From: Trichobilharzia regenti
Lineage: Eukaryota > Platyhelminthes > Trematoda > Strigeidida > Schistosomatidae
Assembly: GCA_944472135.2 (NCBI GenBank)
Contig: OX235262.1
Location: 169,197,509 to 169,261,508, forward strand
Direction of reading: 5' to 3'
Length of the DNA: 64,000 nucleotides
The position numbers and the translations under genes are program-made. The notes under the pieces were generated by a model. That model was not told where the DNA came from, made no database searches, and saw nothing but the letters and a program-made list of their open reading frames with translations. This document shows, in pieces, positions 44,950 to 56,765 of the stretch (positions are counted from its first letter, which is position 1; each line of letters opens with the position of its first letter).

Positions 44950-45657
44950 TTATTATTGTCCCCTTGGGTTCTTAGTGGAATATAGGGCTTCAACTGCATG
45001 TTTCTACTTGCTTCTGTCTTCCTTGTGCTGTACTTTTCACCTGCATCCATGTTAGTCCATACTGTTTCAACTCCTCTTCACCCCATCTCCTCCATGTCAC
45101 ATTGGACATCCCACTCGCTGCATCCCTTTCGGCCAGGTTCCACTCGAGCAATGGCCTGACACGCGCGCGATGTTACCCAGCGGCCTCCTCCGCGAGCGAG
45201 TGTCCAATCCATCTCCACTTTCTCCCACATATTTCTTGGTTGGCAATTGGTTCTTGTTTTGTTTTGTTTGTTCCCATAGTTTCTTGTTGGTGATTACTTC
45301 CGACCTGGCCATCTGATCTTCAGTATAGAGCGAAGACAGTTAGTTGTTGATAAAGGTCTGCGACAGGCTGTTGGAAATATTCTTTGTGACCCTCCCGCCA
45401 AGTTTCTGATCCGATCCGTATAGAAGAGCTGACTGACTTGACGTTTGTATTGAAAATCCGAGTGGATTTTGTTGTTGATTCTGGTTGAGTGACGAAGATT
45501 TCCAGATTGGTTGTTTCAGGTATATGAATGTGTTTCTCGCCTTCCTGATTCCCCATTTGACATCCTCGTCCGTTCCGACTGTATGTAGTTGACACAATGT
45601 TCACTAGATAAGTGAATGAATGAAGTGACCTTTTTCAAATCCCTCCAGTTGAAAATG
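44950..45657 (-). mobile_element. RTE-clade LINE, 3' part, with 8-bp TSD
   Basis: An 8-bp direct repeat, tactgtta, lies at 44942-44949 and 45658-45665. On the minus strand frames repeat the blocks of 33440-34444: TVGTDEDVKWGIRKARNTFI, SALLYGSDQKLGGRVTKNIS, LPTKKYVGESGDGL and a short C-terminus, ending in attattattatt. The copy is 5'-truncated within the region after the RT. The first 420 bp of its coding side (45221-45640) are almost identical to the other copy, while the last 270 bp differ much more. Confidence 0.9.
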
Positions 45658-45769
45658 TACTGTTAAGTTTGCAAAATTATTAATAATTACATTCAGAGTG
45701 GTTCTGTAATGTTTTTAAAGAATAAGTAATTCTTCATAATTTAGTCATTCAAGTTTTCGTTTGTAGGGA

Positions 45770-46375
45770 ATTGTTTGATTGAATTAATGATTTCATTATG
45801 ATCTGAAATCAGCTAGAGAAACACTGAAAACCTCCAGGGACTACTGGACAGACGTCTTGTCCTAGTTTGGGACTCTTCATCAGTACGCACCCGCCCCCAG
45901 GGTTCAAACATAGGAGCTTCTGGTCATGAGGCTGGCTCGTAGACCAGTAAGCCATTTGGACCCAATCCAATGGTCCATGAATTCCAACTTCTGCCGATTC
46001 ACAACATCATGCGATGCTGATATTCAATGAGATGCTCACTAGAGGCTGGCCCTATTCAGGTAGTTAGTTACCTGAGGTTCTGGTGGAAAGTTGTGGTCAG
46101 TACAATACAGCTGATCAGACTTGAGGACAAATACTTACAGAAGACATTTTCTAACGGTCACGCTTCGTCGTGAATTGACAGAAGTTAGAATTCATGGGCC
46201 ATTAGATCGGGTTAATGGTCTACGAGCTAGTTTGCCTTGTAACCAGAGGATCCTGCGTTCAAACCCCGAGGATGGGCGCGCACTGACGAAGACCCTCAAA
46301 CTAGGACGAAACAGATGTTCAGTACTCCTAGGTTTTCCAGTGAATCTCTTACTGATTTCAGCTCCTAATGGAATC
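45770..46375. repeat. Foldback repeat C, most complete copy
   Basis: The left arm (45775-45990) reads outward on the minus strand: tRNA-like head with the inverse of ccagtggcttaatgg, A and B boxes, then the HHR-like tail at 45842-45886 (GTACTG, ATGAAGA, GTCC...GGAC, AAGA, CGTCTGTC, CAGTAG). The centre (45990-46150) has 'ggttctggtggaaagttgtgg'. The right arm (46190-46375) repeats head and tail on the plus strand, with GCACTG, ACGAAGA, ...GGAC, GAAA, CAGATGTT, CAGTAC at 46280-46326. The heads resemble tRNA-Thr (CTTGTAA anticodon-loop-like string). Each arm would be transcribed away from the centre. Confidence 0.8.
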
Positions 46376-46820
46376 CAGTAACCAATCTGATTACTATTAC
46401 CTTAATTCCCAAGGCTTTCAAAAGCACATACAAATTTTTATTCCGTTTTCTGCAATCTATTTTACCTGGCTCCATTATTCCCCATGCGTTTTCATCTTCT
46501 TTTTCTACGATCTTCTCGTAAGCATATCCAACTCGCCGTCTTCTGCTCGGGTTCTACTCGAGGTTCTGTCTGGACTGTACTGTCACTGAACAGTCTCCAC
46601 AGAGTAGATTCAGTTCACATCCACTTCTTTCAGAATATGTTTTTGGTCGGTTCATCCCCAGAGGTTTTCGCTTATCACTTTTAGTTAATTGACCTCCAGT
46701 ATGTCGTTCAGGCAGCTGTTGATGAACGCCTGCAACGGCCTGTTTGAAATGCATTTGATATCGCGTGTGATGATCCTCTGAACCATACAGAACAAATAAC
46801 TCCATACTAGCTTTGAAAAT

Positions 46821-47040
46821 AGTGCGTCGGTGGTTCAGCGGCAGGGCGCTGGCTAACCATGCATGTGGTCTGGGGTTCGAGTCCCGATTGGCGCACACTC
46901 AGCTGGTTACAATCCTGACAAAGAGGGAGGGTCGGTTGTGAGACCAGCAACCCCACCCCCTAAAAACACCACTGCTACTGAAACTTCAAAGCTAAAACTT
47001 GGAGCCCTGCGTTCCACTGAGAACGTAAAAGAACGAAAAA
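46821..47040 (+). mobile_element. tRNA-derived SINE B, copy 4, with TSD
   Basis: A 12-bp direct repeat, agctttgaaaat, flanks it at 46809-46820 and 47041-47052. The tRNA-like head starts at gtgcgtcggtggttcagcgg, with B box ggggttcgagtcccg. The body includes cctgacaaagaggg, and the tail ends in gaacgtaaaagaacgaaaaa. It is the best-defined B copy and is inserted in the RTE on the opposite strand. Confidence 0.93.
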
Positions 47041-47229
47041 AGCTTTGAAAATCATAATCTAATTCTTTATGCTGAGTGCAGTATAATTACACATTGTTTT
47101 TAAAATAATAAAGGTTTCTCTCCCTTTTTCGATCTGGACTTTAATATATTCATCCGTCCCGTCTGTAGTGGAAACAATATTACCTAGATGAGCTCACCCT
47201 CTGATGACAAATGATGCTTGTTGTCGTCG

Positions 47230-47350
47230 TTAGTTAGTTAGTTAGTTAGTTCAAGGTTAGTTAGCTAGTTACTTAGTTAATTAGTTAGTTAGTTAGTCAT
47301 TAGTTAGTTAGTTAGTCATTAGTTAGTTAGTTAGTTAGTTACTTAGTTAT
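47230..47350 (+). repeat. (TTAG)n-type microsatellite
   Basis: About 120 bp of imperfect tagt repeats with single interruptions. It lies where the other RTE copies have a short ggttggttggttgg run, so it probably grew from that run. Confidence 0.85.
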
Positions 47351-48129
47351 CTTCGCCATCCCTGTGTTCTCAATTTTCACTTAAATTCTTTTCTTCACCA
47401 CTTCTTGTGCCATATTGTTGGTTTTCACCTTTAGATCTTCTAGTTTGTGTTACATCATATATAAATCGTCTGTCAAATCTAGATCCTCCGGAGTCTTTTC
47501 TTAGGACTAACAAATGTTCTTCTTCTCTTCATACGTCGCAGCCTAATCCATGATCGAGCCAATCACAATCAGGAATATAATCACCGACAGTATACAGCTT
47601 TATCATACTCCTGTCTTCACTTCAAAGGCTTTATTGAGCTTTCTGTTATGAATAACTCGGCATGTAGCACCATCGTGTAGCAGCTGAATGATGTGTGTAC
47701 TTGTTTGAGCCACTCTATTCTGTGGTGTTCAGGCAGTTTTCTAGTCACTTTTTAGTCAGATGATGTTTATGGTCGTTTCAGAGTCCATGAGAATGACATA
47801 AGGCGTTGGCTACCATTCGCTCCTGGAGGCGATGGTTAGCGTTATAATTTGACTAACTTATGAATCATGTCTGCTCCTGATGAAGTCTTCCATCCAATGC
47901 ATCTTTTAGTCTTTCCAGGATTATATCACATAATATTTTATATTTAGCGTGTATAAAAAAATATTTTCGCGGCAGGCTAAATCGTTAAATTTCCTATATC
48001 TGTTTCTTGTGCAACAGAAAAAGAACTCAACCTGTAGAACTGAACACTTTATACACTTTCAATGATATTTTATGTAAAAAGTGAAGCACTAGTGATTTTT
48101 AAATCAGAGCAATATTCCTAAACGAAGTC

Positions 48130-48450
48130 AATCGCCAGCTTGAATGGCTTAGTGATTACGTCCCTGACTGCAGCGTTGAGTTACAGGGCTTCGGACCTCG
48201 GAAGGGGCATAAGTTCCTTCAAGGCTGTAGATACGCGTTGCTGCCTAGTGAGTGCCAACTAGCATTAAGCATAGGTTCAAGGCTTCTTACCGATTACTTC
48301 CAACCATCTAACGTCAACAATTCATAGTGCACCATGTTGGTAAGCCAACTAGAATGGTGGCCAAATTGCAAACGACTGAGAGAATTTAGTGTGCACCGAA
48401 CAAAGCACTTGTCACTCTTTAGACTATTTAGCGACTAGTGTGCAATCGAA
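48130..48450 (+). mobile_element. SINE-like repeat D with tRNA-like head
   Basis: The head ttgaatggcttagtgattacg (A-box-like) with gcttcggacctcggaagggg (B-box-like) is followed by gctgcctagtgagtgccaac, a 'gattacttccaaccatcta' block and an end agcgactagtgtgcaatcga. The inverse of the head is at 63010-63190 and the body recurs at 10960-11170 and 63390-63540. Confidence 0.7.
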
Positions 48451-48544
48451 AGTATCTTCTTTTCTGTTTCACGCAGGTCTTATATTGATTTAATTCAAAT
48501 GTCCAGACAATTTTAACTCATGTTTACAAACTGACCAAGAGAGC

Positions 48545-48660
48545 AGTGTGAGTGCCTTGATTTGATTATGAGGAATAAACTGTGCTCGAAACGTGGTCAT
48601 TAGTAAATATTACTGTATAACACCGTATGACTTTATCAAAATAAAATTTAACCCATAATG
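48545..48660 (+). repeat. Repeat F tail with HHR-like motif
   Basis: It matches 42590-42720 through ctcgaaacgtggtcat, the aatattactgtataacacc block and tcaaaataaaatttaaccc. Confidence 0.6.
48556..48604 (+). ncRNA. HHR-like motif of repeat F, copy with T at core position 3
   Basis: Stem I CTTGAT faces ATTAG, core TTGATTA, an extra U, stem II GAG/CTC, GAAA, ACGTGGTC. Core positions 3 and 8 are both U here, so the A-U combination of the other copies is lost. Confidence 0.4.
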
Positions 48661-49289
48661 GAATTATGCTTATCTCCATCTAACTGTACTTCAATGGTAT
48701 TAGGTTGAAGCACCCTGGTGTCATCTCAGAATCTGAAATGCTGCAAGTCATTTTATATCCTTGAAACACTGTAAGCAAGAGAACACATTCACTTTTACAT
48801 AAACCATTAACTTATACTACTTAGAATGGTTTTAGTAGTAATATTATTTCAAAACTACTGTAGTGGTATTCGTAGAGTATGATAACATGACATATTCCAA
48901 GTATCAACAAGTTAACAATCAGGTTAATGTTTATATAATCTATTGGTTTCTCATTTCATGTTCTACATTTTCTGTACACTTTTGTATATCTGCTCTGTTT
49001 TCACCTATCATGTAAGTTAGAAAAAAAAACATTGGAAAAAGGATTACATTTCACTAGATTTATTGTATTTTTGTGTTATTCTAATTACCTGGCCTAGACA
49101 CTTCTTACCAATTCAGGAAAAAATATACCTAAATATTTCACTGTACAGCTAAAGTACATGATAAAATCTTAATAAACATTATACAATTTGTATTGACTAG
49201 TCAGCAGAAAATGTATTTCATTATAAAAAAGGAAGGTTTTTATATTTTCTTTTTTTCAACACCGTATTCTGTATTATTGCCCAAAGTAA
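48661..49289. other. No recognised feature
   Basis: AT-rich sequence without recognised features. Confidence 0.35.
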
Positions 49290-49560
49290 ACCATCTTCGA
49301 TTTCTGTAATACATAAATAATGCAGCTGAATCTCTCTAGCCTCTGATATTTAACCTAATCGATATTTAGAGGCTTTTTGTAATTTATTTGACACTCGATG
49401 GAAGATAAATGGAAGAAAAATATTTTTTAAATTCCAGATTTACAGCTTGTTATCAAGACGTGATCTAATATTGAACTGTTGATGGTTTCAACATCTTTAT
49501 TTAACCACAGTGCTAAGTGTTCCCTAGAAGAAGCTTCTATATCTACGATTACAATTCATA
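49290..49560 (-). mobile_element. PLE-3 endonuclease fragment
   Basis: The minus strand reads EHLALWLNKDVETINSSILD followed by HVLITS and a KNKLQKASKYRLG-like stretch, the same order as in 7815-8420. It is heavily broken. Confidence 0.65.
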
Positions 49561-49689
49561 TATACCAGGTGAAATAATAACTAACATTTGAAGAAATTGA
49601 TTCAAATAACGTTTAATAGCTGTTCTGTAGCTTACATTTTGCAGAAAACCCGTCGTGATTCAAAATTCAAAGATGAAGTGCATAAGTAA

Positions 49690-49850
49690 GCCACCTCTAT
49701 CTATCTACCTATCAAGTGAAATGCTTCTGTGGAGTCAGTTGCTCTAAGATCCTCATTCTTGGATCTCAGGTACAACACCCAATGTGGTTAAATAAAGATG
49801 TTCTTTATAAGGTTACCGCATCCAAACGGGCGCGAAGCTTGTTAGCACTA
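49690..49850 (+). mobile_element. PLE-3 endonuclease fragment, opposite strand
   Basis: The plus strand reads YQVKCFCGVSCSKILILGSQ then VQHPMWLNKDV, matching the GIY-YIG start and the WLNKDV block of the neighbouring minus-strand fragment. The two fragments lie head to head. Confidence 0.55.
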
Positions 49851-49859
49851 AAATGACTT

Positions 49860-50459
49860 CACATACCATCTATGAGATATCCAATAAGTTACGAAATGCC
49901 TTTTAATACAATTGAGTGAATCCTATATAAGCATTGAGGAAATAAATCTTAGACATAAAAACCAAACTTTTATACATAGTTCTTTGATTCGAAGACGTTA
50001 TAGTTAACTAAGCTTCCCAACTGATAAACTTGTAAAACAGTTTGACAAGTTTAAGTTAAAGTTTGGTGAGATAATTTTTAAATTATTGCCATAGAGGGCC
50101 TATTAACAAAATCACGGAAACTGAATTTATATTTACTAAATCATTATTACGAGATTTGCTAACATTATTCGAATGGTATGATTGTTATGAATTGTACAAT
50201 GTGAAGATCTTTTCTGGCGTGTTATGGTTAGGTAACTACTGAAACAACATTCTTTCACAGACAGTATTTTGCATCAGTAATGTTCACCTATATCCCACAA
50301 AAAACTGAAATCCTAAAAGGAAGAGGATACGATTTGGAAACGCGGAATTCAATGATTCATAAAAAATTCTTTTCTCTTGGTTCACAGTAATTTTCTACTG
50401 CTATCCAGCTGTCAAGACCAACGTATTATAGAGTCCATACATTTATTATCCATTGTGAA
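49860..50459. other. No recognised feature
   Basis: AT-rich sequence without recognised features. Confidence 0.35.
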
Positions 50460-51240
50460 TATGAATAAAGCAAGAACAACGGCCTTTTTACTGAATAAAA
50501 TGGTACCAGCCTTTATTTCGTTGCCTTCTCATCAGCATCAATCATAGTAAAGGAATTAGTCAGATTTTTGTACAGAACAACTTAAACATACGCGGAAATG
50601 TTACATGATGTGAAGTATTCACAGGAGATTCCAGACTTAATAAACAATTCCCAAAGATTACACAGAGGATGGAGAGGTTAAAGTCCTAAGATTACATGAG
50701 CACATGAAGGGAGAGTGAAGACATGCGGTTACCAGAGCTAGAGAAGACTCATAACTGCTTCTTTCTGAAAACACAAACCAAATTTCAGGAGTGTGATAAA
50801 GAATACTTTAGAAAAACTTGAGGAAATCGAGCTTATTTGAAGGTATTTGCGATCCTTCCCCCCTGGTGATCCGTAACAAAGAGACGTCTAGTAATGACAC
50901 TATTGTAGACATTTCTTCCCTTGAGACGTAGCTGCTTTAATACATGTCCAGAAAATCGGAGGTGTGTCCTTCTTTCTATATTCCAATATAACTACTCCGC
51001 GGATACAATTAAATTTGGATGCACAATTGGAGCTATAGAATTGAATTATAGAGTCCATAGTGCATTGGATCTGACGTATACGTGAGACAGCATCGATCCT
51101 AATGACATCTCTGCAATTCGGAATATTTACAGTTCAGGAAAGTTTAATTATTTAGTTTTTTCTTTGTGGTTTTCAAATTTTTATGGATATCTCTTAACGA
51201 TGAAATCCACTTTGATAATTTAAGCACTACTACATACGAT
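50460..51240 (-). mobile_element. PLE-2 fragment, copy 3
   Basis: It matches 16100-17240 through 'aatggtacc...ctttatttcgttg', 'cttgagacgtagctgc', 'catgtccagaaaatcggaggtg' and the following endonuclease region. Frames are short. Confidence 0.6.
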
Positions 51241-51305
51241 ATAAAAATTAGGCGACAATACAATTCACTGAAAAGACGCTTATTAGGAATTTAAAGGACT
51301 TATTA

Positions 51306-51970
51306 TTGAACAAAGAATATTCATTTTCATCAGATTCTACACCTAAATGACCATAAGAATCAAAGGAATGTTGTTACTAACATCATTAATGCTGTTTTTG
51401 AATCACACTGAATCGACCCGTAATACCGATAGATTATATTTCAAAGTCTACAGTAGGAAAGAGATAATACGCATCACATATAACACTAAAATGACTGAAA
51501 ATCAAGTGTATTAAGGGGCATAACATAGAATGTATGACTATATAAGTTGAACAGTAGTGTAGGATAGCAAAAGTGGTTGGATGGACCTGCTTCTTTTGCA
51601 CACAAAGCTCCAGTTGATGTAAAAAGAAATTGGAATGGCCTCTTCTATGTTTGGCGTACTTGATACTTAGAGGTTTTTGGCTATTTATCCGATTTCTGAT
51701 AAATGATAGAGAAAGACTTTTCAATACTAGCTAGCTTTGTGACCTTCTGAGATGAGGTGATCTTATGTTTACGGTTTTGAGTATAACTTTATTTAATGAC
51801 AGAGTAAAGAGTTTTTGAGCAGGAGATAGTGGGTTTGTAGAACAACGGTCTCCACACGAGTAGTTGAGCTGATAGATACAGAGGGAATTGTCTGGACTAG
51901 TTACTGCGTCTTCCCGTTCCGGAACTATAGACTGTTGGGTTAAAAAATAAAAGCTTCAGGTTGAAGGCAT
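51306..51970 (-). mobile_element. PLE-3 fragment with 3' HHR-like remnant
   Basis: On the minus strand: CGDRCSTNPLSPAQKLF near 51840, a SIIYQKSDK and PKTSKYQVRQT stretch, ELCVQKKQVHPTTF in the ORF 51434-51724, then an untranslated part ending with GTAGAAT, CTGATGA and AATATTCTTTGTTC (51306-51341). Aligned with 56766-56811, the GAAA box and stem II have been deleted. Confidence 0.65.
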
Positions 51971-53669
51971 CTAAAGTTCTTTGTATAAATTATTTCACCT
52001 TGTTGGTGATGGAGAATCTGTTGAAGAGAATGTTCTACGCTCATTAATCAGTTATGAAATCTGTCAGTGAGTGTTTGTTTTGGAAATTCGTCAATTGTGT
52101 TGTTTTTTAAAGAGAACAAAGCTGTGAGCTTCAGTAGACGGGCACAATTATGTAGTAAATTAAATCTATCAATTATAGAGTGTCTAAAACCAATGAACAA
52201 TAATGCATCTATTTTGTTCAACAACAATAGACTGATGACAGCAACGTTTTCGCAGTGGCAGTGACAATAAATTCAGAAATGTACAAAAAGTATAAAACGA
52301 TAATGACAATAATAATATTGATACCCAAAAATAATAAGATAATGGAAATAATGTCACCATAAATTACAAATAGAAGAAGACAAAACAATGAATTATTTTG
52401 CTAATTACATTTTAAATTAAAAGTTTTACGCTAAACACTTTCTGTATCAAATACAATATGGGCCGAGTAGGGTATCGTTGAGTTCCTGCATTTAACTGTG
52501 TGAGCATATAGTCCTTTATCGTGACTACTAGTCCTACCTGATGAGATTCAAGATCAGAGTTGAGAATTGAGAGGGTTTCGAGAGTCAGAAAATATGGATT
52601 CAGACCATTTTGAGAGTATGTTCAGGTCTCTATCAAATACACTGCTGACTAGCTGAATTAGTGGCTCAGTGCTTCCCCTACGAACCACCTTTAATACCCT
52701 TCACAATGTGACATAATCCTTTATGAATAGCCTAGAAAATACTGAGTGGGAGAATTAAGGAACAATAGGTTAAATGCATTAGTTAACAAAATGTAAAAGT
52801 AGAAGTTTAATGAAACCTGATTATTTATAATTCCTAACATAGAAGGTTAGTCGGAATTTTGTTCTAGAAATCAGTAGAATATGCAACGATGAAGAAATAT
52901 CGGAGGAGAGAACCATTGCAAGTTATTTCATGCTACAAGCATCTTATGAACTAACAAGTTCGTGTAGATGGCGTTTATGCTTGAACATGAAGATGAATGT
53001 CATACATTTAGAGGGATTTAGCCTAAGAAAATCTAACTTAGATCATCGGTTTATGTCCAACAAATAGTTATTCATTTCCCACAGTCAAATCGGGACATAA
53101 CTGCCAGCGAGACAGTGAGATCATCAGTGTATTTACCCGGAGTTGGTTTCTTCTGAAAGAGACAGGTCCTGAGCAAATGCATAAGTGAATCAACTTCGAA
53201 AGCCAATAATATTACCGATATTTACTATTTGTTAACCGTATGTGAAGAACTAAGACTACTGAATAGGTAAATAAGTAAAATGAGAAGAATTCCAAAATGT
53301 TTTTTCTCGTCTCTTTTTCCCAATGAAGTCTCCGTATTTATGATAAAATTGTCCGCATTAAACTTTGTGGTCTGGATCATTTAAACTATTCGAAAACGTA
53401 AAACAATAAAAACTCGATTGAATCGAGTGAGAAGAAACACTGAGTACTTCCAGTAAACTGCTCACATCACCTGCAAACAAAATTCTTCTTTGTGGATTTC
53501 ATTTGTTCACCTGTTGGTTTGCAAGGATTCTATTGGTCACATTTAGAGTATAATTGAAAAACAAAAGAATACTGGGTACTACTTATTCCATGTACAAGAT
53601 GATTCTGAAACTGACGGAACTTGTTGTGTATTTCCCTTTAAACACTATATATGCATATCTCTGTTGAAA
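51971..53669. other. Long AT-rich stretch, no recognised feature
   Basis: No repeat family or coding region recognised. The ORF 52067-52264 has no recognisable domain. Confidence 0.35.
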
Positions 53670-53865
53670 CTCTATCTATTTTTTGATTACGGCTTGATTC
53701 CACACTGTATTTTTGGTAAAGGTTTGGAATTTTCAGTATGTGATATCGGTAGTCAAAATTTTGCAGGCCGACATAGTTATCATGTGTGCATCGGCGGGGG
53801 ATTAAACGTCGCACCATGTGCATGGTCGACGAGAGTCCTAATCAATGTGCCACCGACAATTGTGA
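53670..53865 (-). mobile_element. tRNA-derived SINE A, copy 3
   Basis: The minus strand carries the decayed head (GTCGGTGGCACATTGATTAGG), the GATATCACATACTGAAAATTC body and an AATCAAAAAATAG tail. No clear TSD was found. ORFs on both strands here are by-products. Confidence 0.8.
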
Positions 53866-54049
53866 AGAAATTCACGTCGAGGCAAATATTTTGTGGCAAA
53901 TGACAATATTTTTGATTAGTCACTTTTTGGTGTTATACATGACTTAAATACGTATTTGCATCTTTCAGTCATCAAATAGCCTTTGTACTACCGGTCTGTA
54001 GGGTTACTGTTTGAATAATCTGAATTCTAATCAACTCACTCATGCACTA

Positions 54050-55630
54050 ACTCCATACCAAAACCATCTTCTGATAGTGATACTAAATGTAGGCCTACTG
54101 CAATTACTTCTCCTTATTTTAAAATTGATGGAAAAATTATTTTTACTTCGTCTTGAACCTTCATTGAAACCTTTCAATGATCCTAAATAATTTGAATATA
54201 AGCCTGGTAGATGTACCTTGGATGCTGTGGTTGTCTTATATCATAATGTTTTTTCTTGTTTAGACAAAAGTGTCAAATATGTTTCCTAGACTACACATCT
54301 ACTTTTGACTCTGTACGTAGGGGCCTTTTATTAAATAAGGTTTCGTTGATGCAAACAGGATTCTGGGCTAAGATCTGATTCCATCCTTATTTTTCTGATA
54401 GAATGCAGTATACTGTTTACAATCTTCTTCTACCTCGCTTAAAAAAGCCGGTGTACCTCAAGGTGCCGTCCTCTCTCCTTTTCTTTTTTCTTTCTTCCTA
54501 CACAACCGGCCCCATTCAAACGAAACTAACTTTGTCAAATATGCAGATGATCTGACTGTATCACTGCCTATCACTTCCGAGTCTGACTGCTCCAAACTTA
54601 ATAGATTTCTGTCGGACATCAGCAAGTGGTCTAAGTCAAATGGTCTTAAGTTAAATCCTTCAAAATGTCAGGCAGTTAACTTTACCTTCAAGCATCGACG
54701 TGACATACGTGAGCTAGTTAGTTCCCATGATGCCTGTAGTATAGATGGCACTGAAAATAAAATTAAGTCAAACATTAAATACCTTGGATTAGTTCTTTCC
54801 TCTGACCTTTCATGGTCATCTCACATGTTATCACTGTCTAAGAAAATGTTTCATCTTACCTTCTACATTAAAAAGTTAAGATAATCAGGTATCAACCAAC
54901 CTTTAGTTTTGCAATTTTAAACTCCTGTATTTTGCCTATTGTACTCCATTGCTCTCCATTAATCTTTCCTGGGCTTCTCGAAAAAGACTATATCATATTA
55001 CGAAGGGTATTAAATGCTGTGAATAAAGCTTGTGGTATGCCACTGAGTGAGCTCGCCAATACTATAGTCGAGAGACATATAAATTCCTGTACAAAATGGG
55101 CAAAGGCCGTACTGTCAGACCCCCTGTCCCCTCCTTTTATTCACAACTATCCCCTTGTATCTCATCACGTAGAACGAGAAGTTAATATAAGAAGTTACAT
55201 GCTAGCACCACTAAGTACAAAAACTGTACAACACCCTATTTAGCCCGTATTTTATATGATGGAGACACTGGTAGACATGAAACATATAACTTGCTATGTA
55301 ATTAGCACAGTGAATCGACCCTTTCATTGTTCATCTTTCTGTGATTTTATGGTATCACTATTTCTATTGTTTAATTATAACTTACCAATTTTATTTTACT
55401 TGTTAATACTATTAATACTATAATGTTATACTTTATGCATATTTTTCTCCTTATCGCATAATGTAATTGCTACATTGCTGCTATAACAACGTTTTGTCAT
55501 TATTATTATGCAGTGTTTATTTTTTTGCCGTTTTGAGTAAATTAGATGCATTATTGTACTGAATGCTGAAAATTCCTTGTTGTATCATTGGTACTGTTTT
55601 TATAATAAAGCGAAAATTATTGTTATTATT
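54050..55630 (+). mobile_element. CR1/jockey-like LINE, second copy
   Basis: Frames give KLMEKLFLLRLEPSLKPFND, KPGRCTLDAVVVLYHNVFSC, a frameshift, then GVPQGAVLSPFLFSFFLHNR, FVKYADDLTVSLP (intact YADD), LSDISKWSKSNGLKLNPSKC, IKYLGLVLSSDLSWSSHMLS and MFHLTFYIKKLR. The ORF 54932-55243 continues the C-terminal part (YIILRRVLNAVNKACGMPLS). The end TATAATAAAGCGAAAATTATTG with an att run closes it. It is the same family as 35130-37090, diverged, and broken by several stops. Confidence 0.85.
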
Positions 55631-55984
55631 AATATAGCGTAAAAGTACATTCAGAGTTTTTGTCGTACAAGATGAAATGCAGCCCATTATTCCACCAAAA
55701 CTCTTGGATTATAAGTTAAAATTATTTTGTATATTGTCAGTTTCTTTAGTTAATATCTGACTAAATGGCATTCAGATAAACTTCTGTCTGTATGTTGAAA
55801 ACAAATTTCATGTTAGCATTGTTTAATCTCTCTCTACTATCACAATAACCTAAACATAGGAAAATAGTGAAGACCATGAAACTGCCTCTTTGGAAAGCTT
55901 TATGTATAATACTTGGTCTAGTTGACTTGTTTCAAGCATTCATATAGTTTTCGTCTGAATAGTATTCTGCTTTGCGGACTGCCT
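55631..55984. other. No recognised feature
   Basis: AT-rich sequence between a LINE tail and a PLE fragment. Confidence 0.35.
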
Positions 55985-56765
55985 TAGAACAAGAAACTCA
56001 GTTAAAATATTTATTCAGCGACTTTATTGTCAAAAGTTGTACAAAAGCTGTACTCACTATTCGTAAACAAGAAGCCCGTATACATACGACAGAAATTCAA
56101 GGGCGATGCAGCTGGCGAAATAATTACGAAGAAAATCAGTTCAAAAACTTGTGATGCTGACAAACTACAAGTCTTGTTTTCCACACGACCTGTAGCGATT
56201 CCTCAAGTGAAAGATGAAGTACTCAAACTAACCGCTTCCGATCGCATCTAACAATTCAGCTGTGCTAGTGGAGCAAGTTATATGGGTAGTTACTCTATGA
56301 ACTTGATTTTTCGTGCTCGAGAAAATCTACCAGTATGGCTGAGTAAAGGTGCAGTTCGATATTAGACCATCTGGTCTGAACCAGCCACAAAGCCAGTATT
56401 GAAGAGTCCTTCTCCCTCATCTCTCGGTTGCCAAATAAACTGCCAAAAACATCCAGGTACCGCTTACTCCAAACAGCAGAGGATATTGTGATTCGCATAA
56501 AACAACCAGTGTTTCGTGTGCAAACGGAGCAACTCCAGCCAGACACTACTACTACCCTGGCCAGCTTTCAGTGGGGACTATAAATTAGTGAATTTGTCTT
56601 ATTATGGTTCCTAACCTTTCTGATATTCAGTGTATTGTTGTGTTGATGCTATCGAACTGTATATAATCCATAGATATTATTTATAATAATTCGATGTTAT
56701 TTAAACAAACATTAATGTTGTTGATAAAACCAATTAATTCATTCACAATTATGTATATATAACTG
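55985..56765 (+). pseudogene. Penelope-like element PLE-3, RT end and GIY-YIG
   Basis: The frame 56027-56251 reads VVQKLYSLFVNKKPVYIRQK, then KLQVLFSTRPVAIPQVKDEV and LKLTASDRI. The endonuclease follows as QFSCASGASYMGSYSMNLIF and RARENLPVWLSKG (GIY-YIG with YMG in place of YIG). NLVETSHKASIEE-like and NKLPKTSRYRLLQT-like parts and a VQTEQLQP ending come in shifted frames. The last coding part is followed by a TTTCAGTGGGGACTATAAAT untranslated region shared with the inverted copy at 61780. It carries frameshifts and is 5'-truncated. Confidence 0.8.

Larger units (their letters stand above)
46430..47900 (-). mobile_element. RTE-clade LINE, split by a SINE
   Basis: On the minus strand, right of the SINE (47053-47900), AFEVKTGVRQ (RT block), an LEDLDLTD-like FADD zone (near 47480) and a decayed linker with a (TTAG)n expansion can be read. 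Left of it (46430-46808), FKASMELFVLYGSEDHHTRY and MHFKQAVAGVHQQLP continue the post-RT region. The two parts are joined exactly by the SINE's target-site duplication. The ORF 46554-46898 is partly SINE. The copy is dead. Confidence 0.75.

Noticed and set aside
47230..47350. Interstitial telomere repeat.
   Set aside because: The unit is TTAG rather than TTAGGG, and it lies at the site of a short simple run in related RTE copies.
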